From the IMG/VR virus record IMGVR_UViG_3300034175_000062, positions 1 to 64,000 of that record: DNA of 64,000 nt. One strand, 5' to 3'. A model generated the notes under the pieces. The model was not told the DNA's origin and did no database searches. It saw nothing but the letters and a program-made list of their open reading frames with translations. This DNA comes from a virus. This document shows positions 56,051 to 64,000 of the stretch, piece after piece (the first letter of the stretch is position 1; each line of letters opens with the position of its first letter). The position numbers and the translations under genes are program-made.

Positions 56051-56916
56051 CGACTCATATGGCTATTAAGCAGTTTGGCGATCTAACCGACCAGATGAAG
56101 CGCGAGTGGGGCAGGGCGTATTCGATGTTGAAATTCGGCGATGACACCGTTGCCAAGAACTTCGCGTACAAGATGGCTGATGCGTTCTTCGACAACTACA
56201 CCGATCTGTTCACAGACGACCAGCCTCAGCCGGTGATCATCCCGGCTCCCTGCAGCTCGAACGTGCCGATCGCGTCTAAGATGCTGGCGGATCACTTCAT
56301 GCATCGACTCAATGCGATCATGGCTGATCGCATGCTGCCGCCTGTCGAGATGACGCTGATGCAGCGGCTGAATACGTACTACAATAACTACTGCCATCTA
56401 GAAGAGAGCGAACGGGCTCGTCTGTTGGCGCAAGACACGCTCTACATCAATCGCGATTTTATCGCCGGCAAGCGGCTGATCTTCGTCGATGACTGTACGA
56501 TCACTGGCACGCACGAGAAGAACATTATCCGTTTCTTCGATGCTCACGATCTCAACAACGAGCTGTACTTCGTCTGTTACGCCAACTATACTGGCGCGGA
56601 TCCGACTATCGAGGGGCGACTCAATCACCTCTACATCAAGTCGGCGGATGACGTGCTCCGTCAGTACTGGCGGATGTCGCTGATCGGTGAGCGGTTTATC
56701 CTGACCACTCGCGCGGTGCGTCTAATCCTCGAGGCTAACGAGGATGCGTTCCGGAGGTTCATTCACGAGTTTCCGCAGACGTTCATTAACGAGCTGTTAC
56801 ATGCGGCGATATCGAAAGAGTATCACCTCTACGAAGATTACACTAACAACTTCCTTTATCTGAAGGCGTGCTGTGCAAAAGAGTTGACATTTCCAAAACA
56901 ACATGTTATAGTATAG
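56047..56916 (+). CDS. Phosphoribosyltransferase-like protein
   Basis: 289 residues. LIFVDDCTITGTHEK near 144-158 is the PRPP-binding loop of type I phosphoribosyltransferases, and PVIIPAPCSSNVPIA near 62-76 is the first substrate loop. The C-terminal 90 residues are an extra helical part. Coupled to a HAD hydrolase, it may salvage or modify a base or nucleoside. The stop region contains the next promoter. Confidence 0.85.
   Translation: MTTHMAIKQFGDLTDQMKREWGRAYSMLKFGDDTVAKNFAYKMADAFFDNYTDLFTDDQPQPVIIPAPCSSNVPIASKMLADHFMHRLNAIMADRMLPPVEMTLMQRLNTYYNNYCHLEESERARLLAQDTLYINRDFIAGKRLIFVDDCTITGTHEKNIIRFFDAHDLNNELYFVCYANYTGADPTIEGRLNHLYIKSADDVLRQYWRMSLIGERFILTTRAVRLILEANEDAFRRFIHEFPQTFINELLHAAISKEYHLYEDYTNNFLYLKACCAKELTFPKQHVIV
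56884..56912 (+). promoter_or_regulatory. Sigma70-like promoter inside end of PRTase gene
   Basis: TTGACA (56884-56889), 17-bp spacer, TATAGT (56907-56912); the -35 box encodes part of the C-terminus of the upstream protein. Confidence 0.82.
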
Positions 56917-56926
56917 TTATTGCCTG

Positions 56927-56962
56927 GGTTCGTCGGCTCGATGATACTCTGGCCGACGAACC
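56927..56962 (+). promoter_or_regulatory. 5'-leader hairpin (11-bp stem)
   Basis: GGTTCGTCGGC / GCCGACGAACC with a 14-base loop, beginning about 8 nt after the expected transcript start and ending just before the ribosome site GGAG. Shares its arm sequence and loop length with the hairpin at 50358-50399. Confidence 0.8.
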
Positions 56963-56974
56963 TATGGAGTTGCA

Positions 56975-57847
56975 ATGCGTCCTGATATGAAGAAGCTGCT
57001 CTGTGAGCGGCCTCGGTATGGCGGCGGTTACGATAAGCGTAATCGTGGTTACGCTAAGAACGCGTCCTTTGACGAAATGCCGACCAAACAGAGCATGTCT
57101 CGCGGTCGTCACGGCACTAAAGAGTTCGGTGAGTTCCTCGCCCCGCTGAAGCGCTTCATCAAGAAGCAGGTGGGCCGCAAGTGGAACGACGTCTTCTCCG
57201 AGATCTGTGAGCACATCAACGGTTACAATCCCGTTCAGACCCACATCCTCGAGCACGTCGATGGCTATATCTCCATCAAGGTGCAACGTGTCAGCACCAA
57301 CGAGTCGAAGACCGGCTTTGTTTCTCACGGTGGTATCCGTCCTGAGAGCAGCAGCTGGCGTCATCCTCTTCGTGCTGGTGAGTTGTACGTCGATCCGGAT
57401 GATAACATCATCAAGGTGGCTAAGAACATCGTCAAGGACAAGCCGAAGCCGCCTCCTGAGAACAAGCTGAAGGTCTTCAATCGTAATCTGATCGGTGTCA
57501 AGGAAGAGGGAATCTGGTACACGATCGATCTGAAAGACTATAAGGACGGATCGAAGTGGGACTGGTGGTACGGCATCGATCCGCCGGATAAGAACCAGGA
57601 TAACGTCGGCAATGCCAAGTACGGCCATTACACTCGGATCAAGCTGATCGACGGCAAGCAGTACAACGACTATTTGTACGGTTCCAACAAGAATCGCTGG
57701 GGCGACTACTTCGAGATCGGAGTCTATCTACCCTGGAATTGGCGTGGTCGTAAGGCGATCGGCCTTCGCGAGAATATCGTTGGACACCACAAGGTCCAGA
57801 TGACATCCAAGCTGCTTCGGCAGCATAACCTGAAGAACGACCGATGA
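56975..57847 (+). CDS. MRPDM-type conserved hypothetical protein
   Basis: 290 residues. MRPDMKKLLCERPRYGGGY, then LAPLKRFIKKQVGRKWNDVFSEICEHI near 54-80 and GELYVDPDDNIIKVAKN near 135 follow a conserved pattern I recall from uncharacterised proteins of other bacteria, usually opening MRPDMxKVxxERPRxG. Rich in Lys, Arg, Trp and Tyr; likely soluble. No catalytic motif recognised. Has its own promoter and folded leader. Confidence 0.82.
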   Translation: MRPDMKKLLCERPRYGGGYDKRNRGYAKNASFDEMPTKQSMSRGRHGTKEFGEFLAPLKRFIKKQVGRKWNDVFSEICEHINGYNPVQTHILEHVDGYISIKVQRVSTNESKTGFVSHGGIRPESSSWRHPLRAGELYVDPDDNIIKVAKNIVKDKPKPPPENKLKVFNRNLIGVKEEGIWYTIDLKDYKDGSKWDWWYGIDPPDKNQDNVGNAKYGHYTRIKLIDGKQYNDYLYGSNKNRWGDYFEIGVYLPWNWRGRKAIGLRENIVGHHKVQMTSKLLRQHNLKNDR

Positions 57848-58206
57848 CTATTATTCTATTGCTAGCGCTTCTGTTTACGAAGCATCTTGTATTCGACTTT
57901 ATCTATCAGCCACCGTATCAGTGGCAGAATAAAGGAACGTATGGACACCTTGGTGGAATTATCCACACTGGGCAACATGTAATTGCCTCATGGTGTATCC
58001 TATTGTTCTTTACCACTTTACCTCTCTGTGCCCTTCTCTGTGCCACAGAAGCATTGATCCATTACCATATGGATTGGTTTAAGATGTGGTATAACAAGAA
58101 GAAGGGTTGGGGAGCGACCACGCACAATGAGTTCTGGATACTGACCGGAATCGATCAGTGGGTCCATGCGATGACTTACATCCTCATGGTCGCTCTACTT
58201 CTTTAA
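57844..58206 (+). CDS. DUF3307-like membrane protein
   Basis: 120 residues. LFTKHLVFDFIYQPPYQWQNKG, GGIIHTGQHV and ALIHYHMDWFKM reproduce the spaced H/D motifs of DUF3307 membrane proteins, which have about three helices. The His/Asp clusters in the membrane may bind metal. It overlaps the preceding gene by 4 bases and ends tail to tail with the fibre genes. Confidence 0.82.
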   Translation: MTIILLLALLFTKHLVFDFIYQPPYQWQNKGTYGHLGGIIHTGQHVIASWCILLFFTTLPLCALLCATEALIHYHMDWFKMWYNKKKGWGATTHNEFWILTGIDQWVHAMTYILMVALLL

Positions 58207-59199
58207 TTAGAAGTACGTAATAACGATAACTGCTCCAGGACCGCCGGCGCCACCAGCTCCGGCGGCACTTCCGTTTGTAGCAGAGCCACCTCCACCACCA
58301 CCTGCTGCACGTCCACCAGAGCCGCCAGCATTAGCAGCAAAAGCAAGAGCGCCACCGCCGCCGCCTCCGCCGCCACCTGGTCCCAGCGTACCAGTAGCAG
58401 AACGACCATTACCAGCACCACCGACTGCAGTTGCATCGTATCTAGCACTGCCGGCGTTACCGGTAGCAGCATATCCGAAACCTGGACCACCTGATCCACC
58501 GCTCCATGCTAGCTGAATATCACCCCAGTATCCACCACCTGCAGCGCCTCCTGGACCACCGTAAAAGTTCCAAGCGCCACCGCTTGCCTGACCAGTAGAG
58601 TTAGATCCACCACCAGCTCCTGGGCCGAATCCGTTTACCGTGCTACTCAGGTCTGACTGACTATAAAGTACTCCAGCGCCTCCGCCCATAGATCCGCCAG
58701 CTCCTACAGCGCCATTAGTGCCGTTACTGCCTCCTCCAAGAAGCCCAGCACCACCGCCACCACCAATTAGTGATGCACCGACGACTGCACCAGCTCCGCC
58801 GGCACCGCCATAAGCTATCAGAACGCTACTACCGCCGAAGTTTGATCCAGCTGCGTTACTGCCGTTAGATCCATTGCCGCCATCGACTGTTGCAGCAGCG
58901 CCGCCAGCGCCACCATTACCCGCCTGGACAGATACAGTAGCGCCAAGTTCTGCCGCGTCAAATAGACGACGAAGGAAGGCGCCGCCTCCACCGCCACCAC
59001 CGCCAGGTTGACGAGTGGTACCGCTACCGCGTAGTCCGCCTCCACCGCCTCCACCACCGCCGAAAACTAGAACCTCGACGAACTTAGCGCCCGTTGGCTT
59101 AGTCCACGTTCCAGTAAATGGTGACGTGCCAGCGCCCTGTGGGACGTATGTATCTACCTTAACTGACGCTGGTAGCTGTGAAATATCGACTGTTCTCAT
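58207..59199 (-). CDS. Glycine-rich tail-tip protein
   Basis: 330 residues. After 30 residues comes GTWTKPTGAKFVEVLVFGGGGG, the start of a glycine-rich domain that continues to the end (GPGAVIVITYF). Such domains form polyglycine-II sandwiches in phage adhesins and act as variable receptor-binding tips. It is last of the three-gene fibre operon. Confidence 0.85.
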   Translation of the reverse strand: MRTVDISQLPASVKVDTYVPQGAGTSPFTGTWTKPTGAKFVEVLVFGGGGGGGGGLRGSGTTRQPGGGGGGGGAFLRRLFDAAELGATVSVQAGNGGAGGAAATVDGGNGSNGSNAAGSNFGGSSVLIAYGGAGGAGAVVGASLIGGGGGAGLLGGGSNGTNGAVGAGGSMGGGAGVLYSQSDLSSTVNGFGPGAGGGSNSTGQASGGAWNFYGGPGGAAGGGYWGDIQLAWSGGSGGPGFGYAATGNAGSARYDATAVGGAGNGRSATGTLGPGGGGGGGGGALAFAANAGGSGGRAAGGGGGGSATNGSAAGAGGAGGPGAVIVITYF

Positions 59200-59211
59200 T
59201 GTTGTATCCGA

Positions 59212-60627
59212 TTAGAAGAAGTTGAGGATAGTAACACGGCCAACGGCACCATTACCACCAGAGCCAGTAACAGCAGCGGTAGTGTTTAAGTGAGCGCCAC
59301 CGCCTCCTCCGCCACCGCCTGGAGCAGCGCCATCTGCGCCGCTGCCAGATGCTACACCTGCTGTGTTTGCTGCGGGACCTCCGCCACCACCCCAGCCGGC
59401 GTCAAGCGATAGAGCTACACGGTTAGCTCCTGACGCAGGGAGACTCTGATCGTCATATATCGCTCCGTAGCTGCCGCCCCATGACATGTAGTTCATGTAG
59501 TTGATACCATCTGATCCAAGCTTGCCGCCGTTACCAGCTACGACATCAGCTTTGCCATCAGCAGCAACGCCAGCGCCTGCACCACCACCCGTTGGTGATT
59601 GATCAGTATCTCCACCAGAAATCGCTTCAGTAGCTTCAAAGTCTAAGATAGTACCAACGCCAGAGCTTCCACCCTTACCGCCCGAGAACGTGCCGAACTT
59701 GTTGGTTGGCGTGTTGATATTGATCATACCACCTCGGCCGCCTCCAGCTGAAGCAAATGATCCAAACGAGCTATTACCGCCAGCCAGAGCAGATACCGCA
59801 ACAGTACTATTTGCAGTAACACCGGACGATTTAGCTCCACCTGCGCCAACAGTGACTGTTACAGTCGGCGTTAGAAGTGCTGCAGGGATCCATGCCACAG
59901 TCTTAGCGCCACCGGCGCCACCTGCTCCGCCTTTTGCTATCGTTCCAAGAGCCTGCTTCGAGCCGCCCTGACCACCTCCACCTGCTCCATAAACGTACAC
60001 CTGAACTGCCTTTAGACCAGCACGAGCGGTCCATGTGAAAGTACCTGCTGTCGTATACGAATCAATGATGAGCGTACCGCCAGTTCCGTTAGTACCTGCA
60101 GCGCCAGCCGATCCAGTATATCCCGTGTTGCCACTAAGTGGTCGAATGGTATATCCTAGACCAGCAGCAACAGTACCAACGATAGTCACCGTAGTATCGG
60201 TCAGTGTGTAGTCAGTGGTTGGTGTTTGAATGATACCATTGAGTGTAACAATGATATCGTTGACAGTAAGACCAGTGATTGGTAGCGTTATCGTCTGGTT
60301 AGCAGTCGCTGTTGTAGTACCGACAACTGGTGTAAACGCGCTAGAGCCAGCGCTCGGACCAATTGGACCAACTGGACCCGGTACTGTCGATGCTGAACCA
60401 GTATAGCCAGTAGGACCGACCGGACCGTTAGGACCAGTCAGACCAGTTGGTCCAGTTAGGCCTGTCGCGCCAGCTGAACCGTTATATCCAGTTGGACCGA
60501 TTGGACCAGTTGGACCCGTAGGACCGATCGGTCCAGTGGCACCTTGCGATCCTGTATAACCATTGCCGGCTGGGCCGGTTGGTCCGCCTACAGCGCCGGC
60601 GACTTGTGATGCACTAAGAATTCTCAT
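59212..60627 (-). CDS. Collagen-repeat fibre with glycine-rich tip
   Basis: 471 residues: Gly-X-Y collagen triplets at about 15-95 ([17 protein letters not shown]...), a beta domain at about 95-170 with [19 protein letters not shown] and [17 protein letters not shown], and a C-terminal glycine-rich domain starting [23 protein letters not shown] and ending GRVTILNFF. The middle domain is shared with the next fibre upstream, the tip with the gene downstream. Confidence 0.88.
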   Translation of the reverse strand: MRILSASQVAGAVGGPTGPAGNGYTGSQGATGPIGPTGPTGPIGPTGYNGSAGATGLTGPTGLTGPNGPVGPTGYTGSASTVPGPVGPIGPSAGSSAFTPVVGTTTATANQTITLPITGLTVNDIIVTLNGIIQTPTTDYTLTDTTVTIVGTVAAGLGYTIRPLSGNTGYTGSAGAAGTNGTGGTLIIDSYTTAGTFTWTARAGLKAVQVYVYGAGGGGQGGSKQALGTIAKGGAGGAGGAKTVAWIPAALLTPTVTVTVGAGGAKSSGVTANSTVAVSALAGGNSSFGSFASAGGGRGGMININTPTNKFGTFSGGKGGSSGVGTILDFEATEAISGGDTDQSPTGGGAGAGVAADGKADVVAGNGGKLGSDGINYMNYMSWGGSYGAIYDDQSLPASGANRVALSLDAGWGGGGGPAANTAGVASGSGADGAAPGGGGGGGGAHLNTTAAVTGSGGNGAVGRVTILNFF

Positions 60628-63411
60628 TTATCGTATCCTGATTGCGATTAGTTCTGCGGCGTTGATAGTCACACCAGTTTGCGTATCGATGTAGACGAAT
60701 AGACGTAGTAGCTGTCCGGCAGTCAATGCCATAACTCGTCGGTTCATCTCTCCGTGTCTTACTTGAGTGCCGACTGTAAGAGCGCCTGGTGACGTCCTCC
60801 ATAGGAATGCTGGACTATCTACGTTAGAAGTGTCGATACCAATACCCCAACTGAACTTAGCGTTACTAGCTGTTCCATCGCTGAAACGTATCTTGCCCTG
60901 GATGTCGTAGATGCCAGTCTCTGGCACCGTCCACTGGCCATTGGTAGTATTGAACGCTCCGCCACCTGTGTTCGTTGTAACAGTATTTAGAACTACCGTA
61001 TTAAAGCTTCCTGCTCCGATCGCTCCAGTAGTTGTATTCGTCGACGCGATAAGAACTGGGAAGTTCGATGATGCATCGACACCGGCTGAACCAGTATAAC
61101 CAGTCGTTCCACTGAGTGGACGAACTGTGTATGTCATACCAGCTTCTGTTGGACCAACGAGCTGAAGCGTAGATGCAATGATGCTATAGTCGGTGATTGG
61201 ATTCTGAACAACACCGTTTAGCGTTACGATAACATCGTTAGCACCAAGAGTAGCAGATGGTAGGGCGATGGTGTAGTTGTTAGTACCATTTACCGAACCA
61301 GTTACAGGAACAAACTGAAGCGAACCAGCGCCCGTTCCCTGTAGTCCAGTCGGACCAGTTGGACCAGTTGGACCAGGAACAACTGAAGCCGAGCCAGTAT
61401 ATCCCATCGGACCAATCGGACCAGTTGGACCAGTCGGACCCAGTGGACCAGTCGGACCTAGTGGACCTACAGAACCAATCGAACCGTTAAAGCCGGTTGC
61501 GCCAGTTGGACCAGTAGCACCCTGAGAACCAGCGTAGCCGATCGGACCCTGAATACCCTGAGCACCGCTTGGGCCAGTTACACCTTGAATACCCTGTGAG
61601 CCATTCGGACCTACAGGTCCTGCTGGGCCAGTTGCACCGATAGAACCAGCGTAGCCGATCGGACCTTGTGGACCGACAGGACCAATCGGGCCTTGGATAC
61701 CTTGTGGACCAGCTGGACCCGTGAGACCGAGTGGACCTGTTGCGCCAATAGAACCGTTATAACCAGTGACGCCCTGCGGACCAATCGGACCAGCAGCACC
61801 AGTAATACCAATCGAACCAGTGTATCCTACAACGCCCTGTGGACCTGACGGACCGGTAAGACCTGCCGGACCAGTGAAGCCCTGCGTTCCCTGTGGTCCT
61901 GTAGCACCAATCGATCCTGTAAAGCCTGCAGTTCCTTGTGGACCAGTCGGACCAGCCGCACCAGTCGGACCTGTTAGACCCGTCGCACCAGTGACACCGA
62001 TTGGTCCAGTAAGACCAGTCGAACCAGTAAATCCGCTCGGTCCTTGTGGACCAGTCAGACCTGTGAAACCAGTCGGTCCCTGAGTACCAGCCGAACCAGT
62101 ATAACCAGTTACGCCGATGACGCCCTGGATACCCTGTGGACCAGTCGGACCTGTTGGTCCAGTCGTTCCAGGAATACCCTGTGGTCCTGCTGGACCAGTT
62201 GCGCCCTGTGGACCAGTCGGACCTGAGATGCTGCCTACGTTAGTAAATACGTTACCATCATAGACGTACAGATTACCACTGATCAGATATGCGTCGCCGG
62301 TAGCGTTACCAGTTGTTGGTAGCTGAGATGAGCTAGCGAGTGTTCCAAGAATACGAACACTAGCACCAATCGAACCAGTATAACCTAGCGATCCAGTATA
62401 ACCAATCGTGCCCTGAATACCCTGCGGGCCGGTCGGACCTACAGGACCCGTTACACCCAGCGAGCCGCTGTATCCGGTTAGTCCCATGACGCCTTGTACG
62501 CCCTGTGAACCAGTATAACCGATTACGCCCTGTGGACCTACTGCGCCGATAGAGCCGTTAAAGCCGGTTGCGCCCTGAACGCCCTGTGGACCTACTGGAC
62601 CAGCAGAACCGACCGAACCGTTAAAGCCTGTTGGACCGATAGGACCAGCAACACCCTGGATACCTTGAATGCCCTGTGGACCGACACTGCCGATTGAACC
62701 GTTAAAGCCAGTCGGACCTACTGGGCCAGTCGTACCTTGTGGACCCGGACCACCGATCGAACCATTAAAGCCTGTTACGCCTTGTGGACCGACAGGACCA
62801 GCTGGACCAAGCGAACCCTGCGAGCCAGTGAAGCCGATTAGACCCTGAGCACCAACAGGACCCTGAGCTCCGATAGGACCAGCGACACCCTGTGGTCCTT
62901 GAGGACCAACTGAACCAGTCGGACCAGTCGGACCTACAGGACCTGCTACAAGAGATGCCGAACCGGTATAACCGATGTCACCACGCGATCCGTTGTAACC
63001 TACGCCCTGGATACCTTGAATACCCTGCGGACCTTCTGGACCCGTAGGACCGACGATGCCCTGAGCGCCAACTGCGCCTTGCGATCCAGTGTATCCCATC
63101 GGACCAGTTGGGCCAACGATAGTAGACGCTGAACCGACATAACCGGTGTCACCCTTTGAACCAGTGTATCCCTGCGATCCGGTATAGCCAAGTGAACCAG
63201 TATAGCCGATGGTCGTAGATGCTGAACCAGTATAACCGATCGATCCAGTATAACCGAATGAACCAGTAAATCCACGCGAGCCACCGTAACCCTTAAGTTC
63301 GGTACTTACGAGCATAGAGTACTGAGATGACGCATCAACGACTACTACACTGCCTTCGACAGTATAGTTAAGCATCGTGACTATTAGCGTGTAGTCATTA
63401 GAAGAGGTCAT
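60628..63411 (-). CDS. Long collagen-repeat fibre with C1q-like head
   Basis: 927 residues. After about 50 residues comes a very long collagen-like shaft (about 50-700) of GPTGPxG and GYTGS/GFNGS units, interrupted once near 355-395 by [34 protein letters not shown]. Next is the shared beta domain ([36 protein letters not shown]), then a C-terminal jelly-roll of about 140 residues ([23 protein letters not shown]) of C1q/TNF type. Starts AGGTG before ATG; overlaps the upstream gene by 14 bases. Confidence 0.9.
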   Translation of the reverse strand: MTSSNDYTLIVTMLNYTVEGSVVVVDASSQYSMLVSTELKGYGGSRGFTGSFGYTGSIGYTGSASTTIGYTGSLGYTGSQGYTGSKGDTGYVGSASTIVGPTGPMGYTGSQGAVGAQGIVGPTGPEGPQGIQGIQGVGYNGSRGDIGYTGSASLVAGPVGPTGPTGSVGPQGPQGVAGPIGAQGPVGAQGLIGFTGSQGSLGPAGPVGPQGVTGFNGSIGGPGPQGTTGPVGPTGFNGSIGSVGPQGIQGIQGVAGPIGPTGFNGSVGSAGPVGPQGVQGATGFNGSIGAVGPQGVIGYTGSQGVQGVMGLTGYSGSLGVTGPVGPTGPQGIQGTIGYTGSLGYTGSIGASVRILGTLASSSQLPTTGNATGDAYLISGNLYVYDGNVFTNVGSISGPTGPQGATGPAGPQGIPGTTGPTGPTGPQGIQGVIGVTGYTGSAGTQGPTGFTGLTGPQGPSGFTGSTGLTGPIGVTGATGLTGPTGAAGPTGPQGTAGFTGSIGATGPQGTQGFTGPAGLTGPSGPQGVVGYTGSIGITGAAGPIGPQGVTGYNGSIGATGPLGLTGPAGPQGIQGPIGPVGPQGPIGYAGSIGATGPAGPVGPNGSQGIQGVTGPSGAQGIQGPIGYAGSQGATGPTGATGFNGSIGSVGPLGPTGPLGPTGPTGPIGPMGYTGSASVVPGPTGPTGPTGLQGTGAGSLQFVPVTGSVNGTNNYTIALPSATLGANDVIVTLNGVVQNPITDYSIIASTLQLVGPTEAGMTYTVRPLSGTTGYTGSAGVDASSNFPVLIASTNTTTGAIGAGSFNTVVLNTVTTNTGGGAFNTTNGQWTVPETGIYDIQGKIRFSDGTASNAKFSWGIGIDTSNVDSPAFLWRTSPGALTVGTQVRHGEMNRRVMALTAGQLLRLFVYIDTQTGVTINAAELIAIRIR

Positions 63412-63724
63412 TGTACACCTGCAGAGCTACGACGTTGTTGATGGTTACAGTGTTATCGATCTTAGAACACTGTACGGAGAGTACGTAACCAGCACCGTCT
63501 GACCTAAGAGTCGCTGTCTGTTCAGCAGTCATAGATACGATTAGACCAGATGCTTGTACTGTCCTTCCGAGCGAAAATGGAGCAGGAGTTCCCTTAGCAG
63601 TCTGATAGCTGAGCTTGAGCTGAACAACCCATGTTCCATCATTAAGATTGATGAGCGTATTGTTATGCTTGACTGCGAGAAGGAACGCTACAGGGTTACC
63701 TTTAACGACTTTTATGGCTGACAC
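63398..63724 (-). CDS. Small fibre-base or chaperone protein, GTG start
   Basis: 108 residues, beta-type: [46 protein letters not shown]. Similar short proteins precede fibre genes in other phages and may anchor the fibre. GTG at 63724 has GAGGAA 7 bases upstream and an exact TATAAATA late promoter 28 nt before. Confidence 0.75.
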   Translation of the reverse strand: MSAIKVVKGNPVAFLLAVKHNNTLINLNDGTWVVQLKLSYQTAKGTPAPFSLGRTVQASGLIVSMTAEQTATLRSDGAGYVLSVQCSKIDNTVTINNVVALQVYNDLF

Positions 63725-63751
63725 ATGCGATTCCTCTAGATACGTTTTTCA

Positions 63752-63759
63752 TATTTATA
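63752..63759 (-). promoter_or_regulatory. T4-type late promoter TATAAATA
   Basis: Exact TATAAATA on the minus strand, 28 nt before the first gene of the 58.2-63.7 kb fibre operon. Confidence 0.78.
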
Positions 63760-63760
63760 G

Positions 63761-63789
63761 TTGACATTTTTAACCACTTGATATAGAGT
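63761..63789 (+). promoter_or_regulatory. Sigma70-like promoter
   Basis: TTGACA (63761-63766), 17-bp spacer to TAGAGT (63784-63789), or TATAGA with a 15-bp spacer. Confidence 0.6.
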
Positions 63790-63820
63790 GGCCTTATCCC
63801 TAAAGTGAGTCACATTTATA

Positions 63821-64000
63821 ATGCATACTTTCGATAGTGCTTACCGGATTGGCAAGCGCTTCAGTGGTAATGACGAGTTTACACCGATCGACGTCAAGAA
63901 CGAGCCGATGTTCTTTAACTCGAGCTTGGCATACGCCTACAACGAAGGCGGGTCGATCACCAGAGAGTTCATCAACGCGTTCTCACACGATTTCGCTATC
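63821..64000 (+). CDS. Hypothetical protein, cut by window edge
   Basis: 60 residues visible, MHTFDSAYRIGKRFSGNDEFTPIDVKNEPMFFNSSLAYAYNEGGSITREFINAFSHDFAI, still open at the end. First gene after a plus-strand promoter. Not recognised. Confidence 0.7.
   Translation, partial: MHTFDSAYRIGKRFSGNDEFTPIDVKNEPMFFNSSLAYAYNEGGSITREFINAFSHDFAI

Noticed and set aside
56906-57628. 240-codon minus-strand frame
   Set aside because: Antisense to the MRPDM-type gene, which has a promoter, leader and conserved sequence.
60700-63300. Short repeats resembling a repeat array or CRISPR
   Set aside because: The repeats encode in-frame Gly-X-Y collagen triplets with no spacer structure.

Overview
The window is part of the genome of a T4-type tailed phage (contractile-tailed myovirus). 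The left arm carries, on the minus strand, the T4 virion genes in their usual neighbourhood. Read 5'->3' on that strand these are gp6, gp7 and gp8 baseplate wedge genes, a DUF4815 baseplate protein, further tail proteins, then gp13, gp14, gp15, gp16 (small terminase), gp17 (large terminase), gp18 (sheath), gp19 (tube), gp20 (portal) and a gp67-like prohead core protein. Exact or near copies of the T4 late promoter TATAAATA precede several of them. The DUF4815 protein, the long gp7/gp8 versions and the 2OG-oxygenase resemble the cyanophage-like branch more than coliphage T4. A phage-encoded secreted protein ends in a PEP-CTERM signal of the PEPxWA type that is typical of sphingomonads, so an alphaproteobacterial (sphingomonad) host is the best guess. 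It is only an inference.

Layout. 1-9.3 kb: head, packaging, neck and tail genes (minus). 9.4-12.9 kb: a three-module glycosyltransferase and a virion-type protein (plus). 12.9-16.6 kb: a 2OG-Fe(II) (prolyl-hydroxylase-like) oxygenase beside a collagen-repeat fibre with an S74 chaperone domain (minus). 16.6-30.6 kb: baseplate genes (minus). 30.7-36.9 kb: a tightly overlapped plus-strand operon of small genes with an ACP-like protein, macrodomain, NADAR protein, zinc ribbon, tandem CCLGVLC paralogues and an NAD-synthetase-like ATPase. 37.1-52.4 kb: about 30 small minus-strand genes in some 20 short transcription units, each with its own sigma70-like promoter. 52.6-58.2 kb: plus-strand genes for an AAA ATPase, membrane proteins, HAD hydrolase, phosphoribosyltransferase, a MRPDM-type conserved protein and a DUF3307 membrane protein. 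58.2-63.7 kb: three large collagen/glycine-rich fibre genes (minus). 63.8 kb to the end: a truncated plus-strand gene. No tRNA, rRNA, IS element or CRISPR array was recognised.

How it fits together. Late genes appear to be read from TATAAATA-type promoters. Early genes use TTGACA/TTTACA promoters with 16-17 bp spacers. In the 39-51 kb block the terminator hairpin of one unit often contains the -35 box of the next, so terminator and promoter form one compact repeated cassette. The main speculative systems are (i) collagen-like fibres together with a possible hydroxylating/glycosylating enzyme set, (ii) a macrodomain/NADAR/NAD-synthetase-like set that may handle NAD+ or ADP-ribosylation defences, and (iii) two promoter-driven, heavily structured non-coding transcripts (51.5-51.7 kb plus, 46.1-46.35 kb minus).
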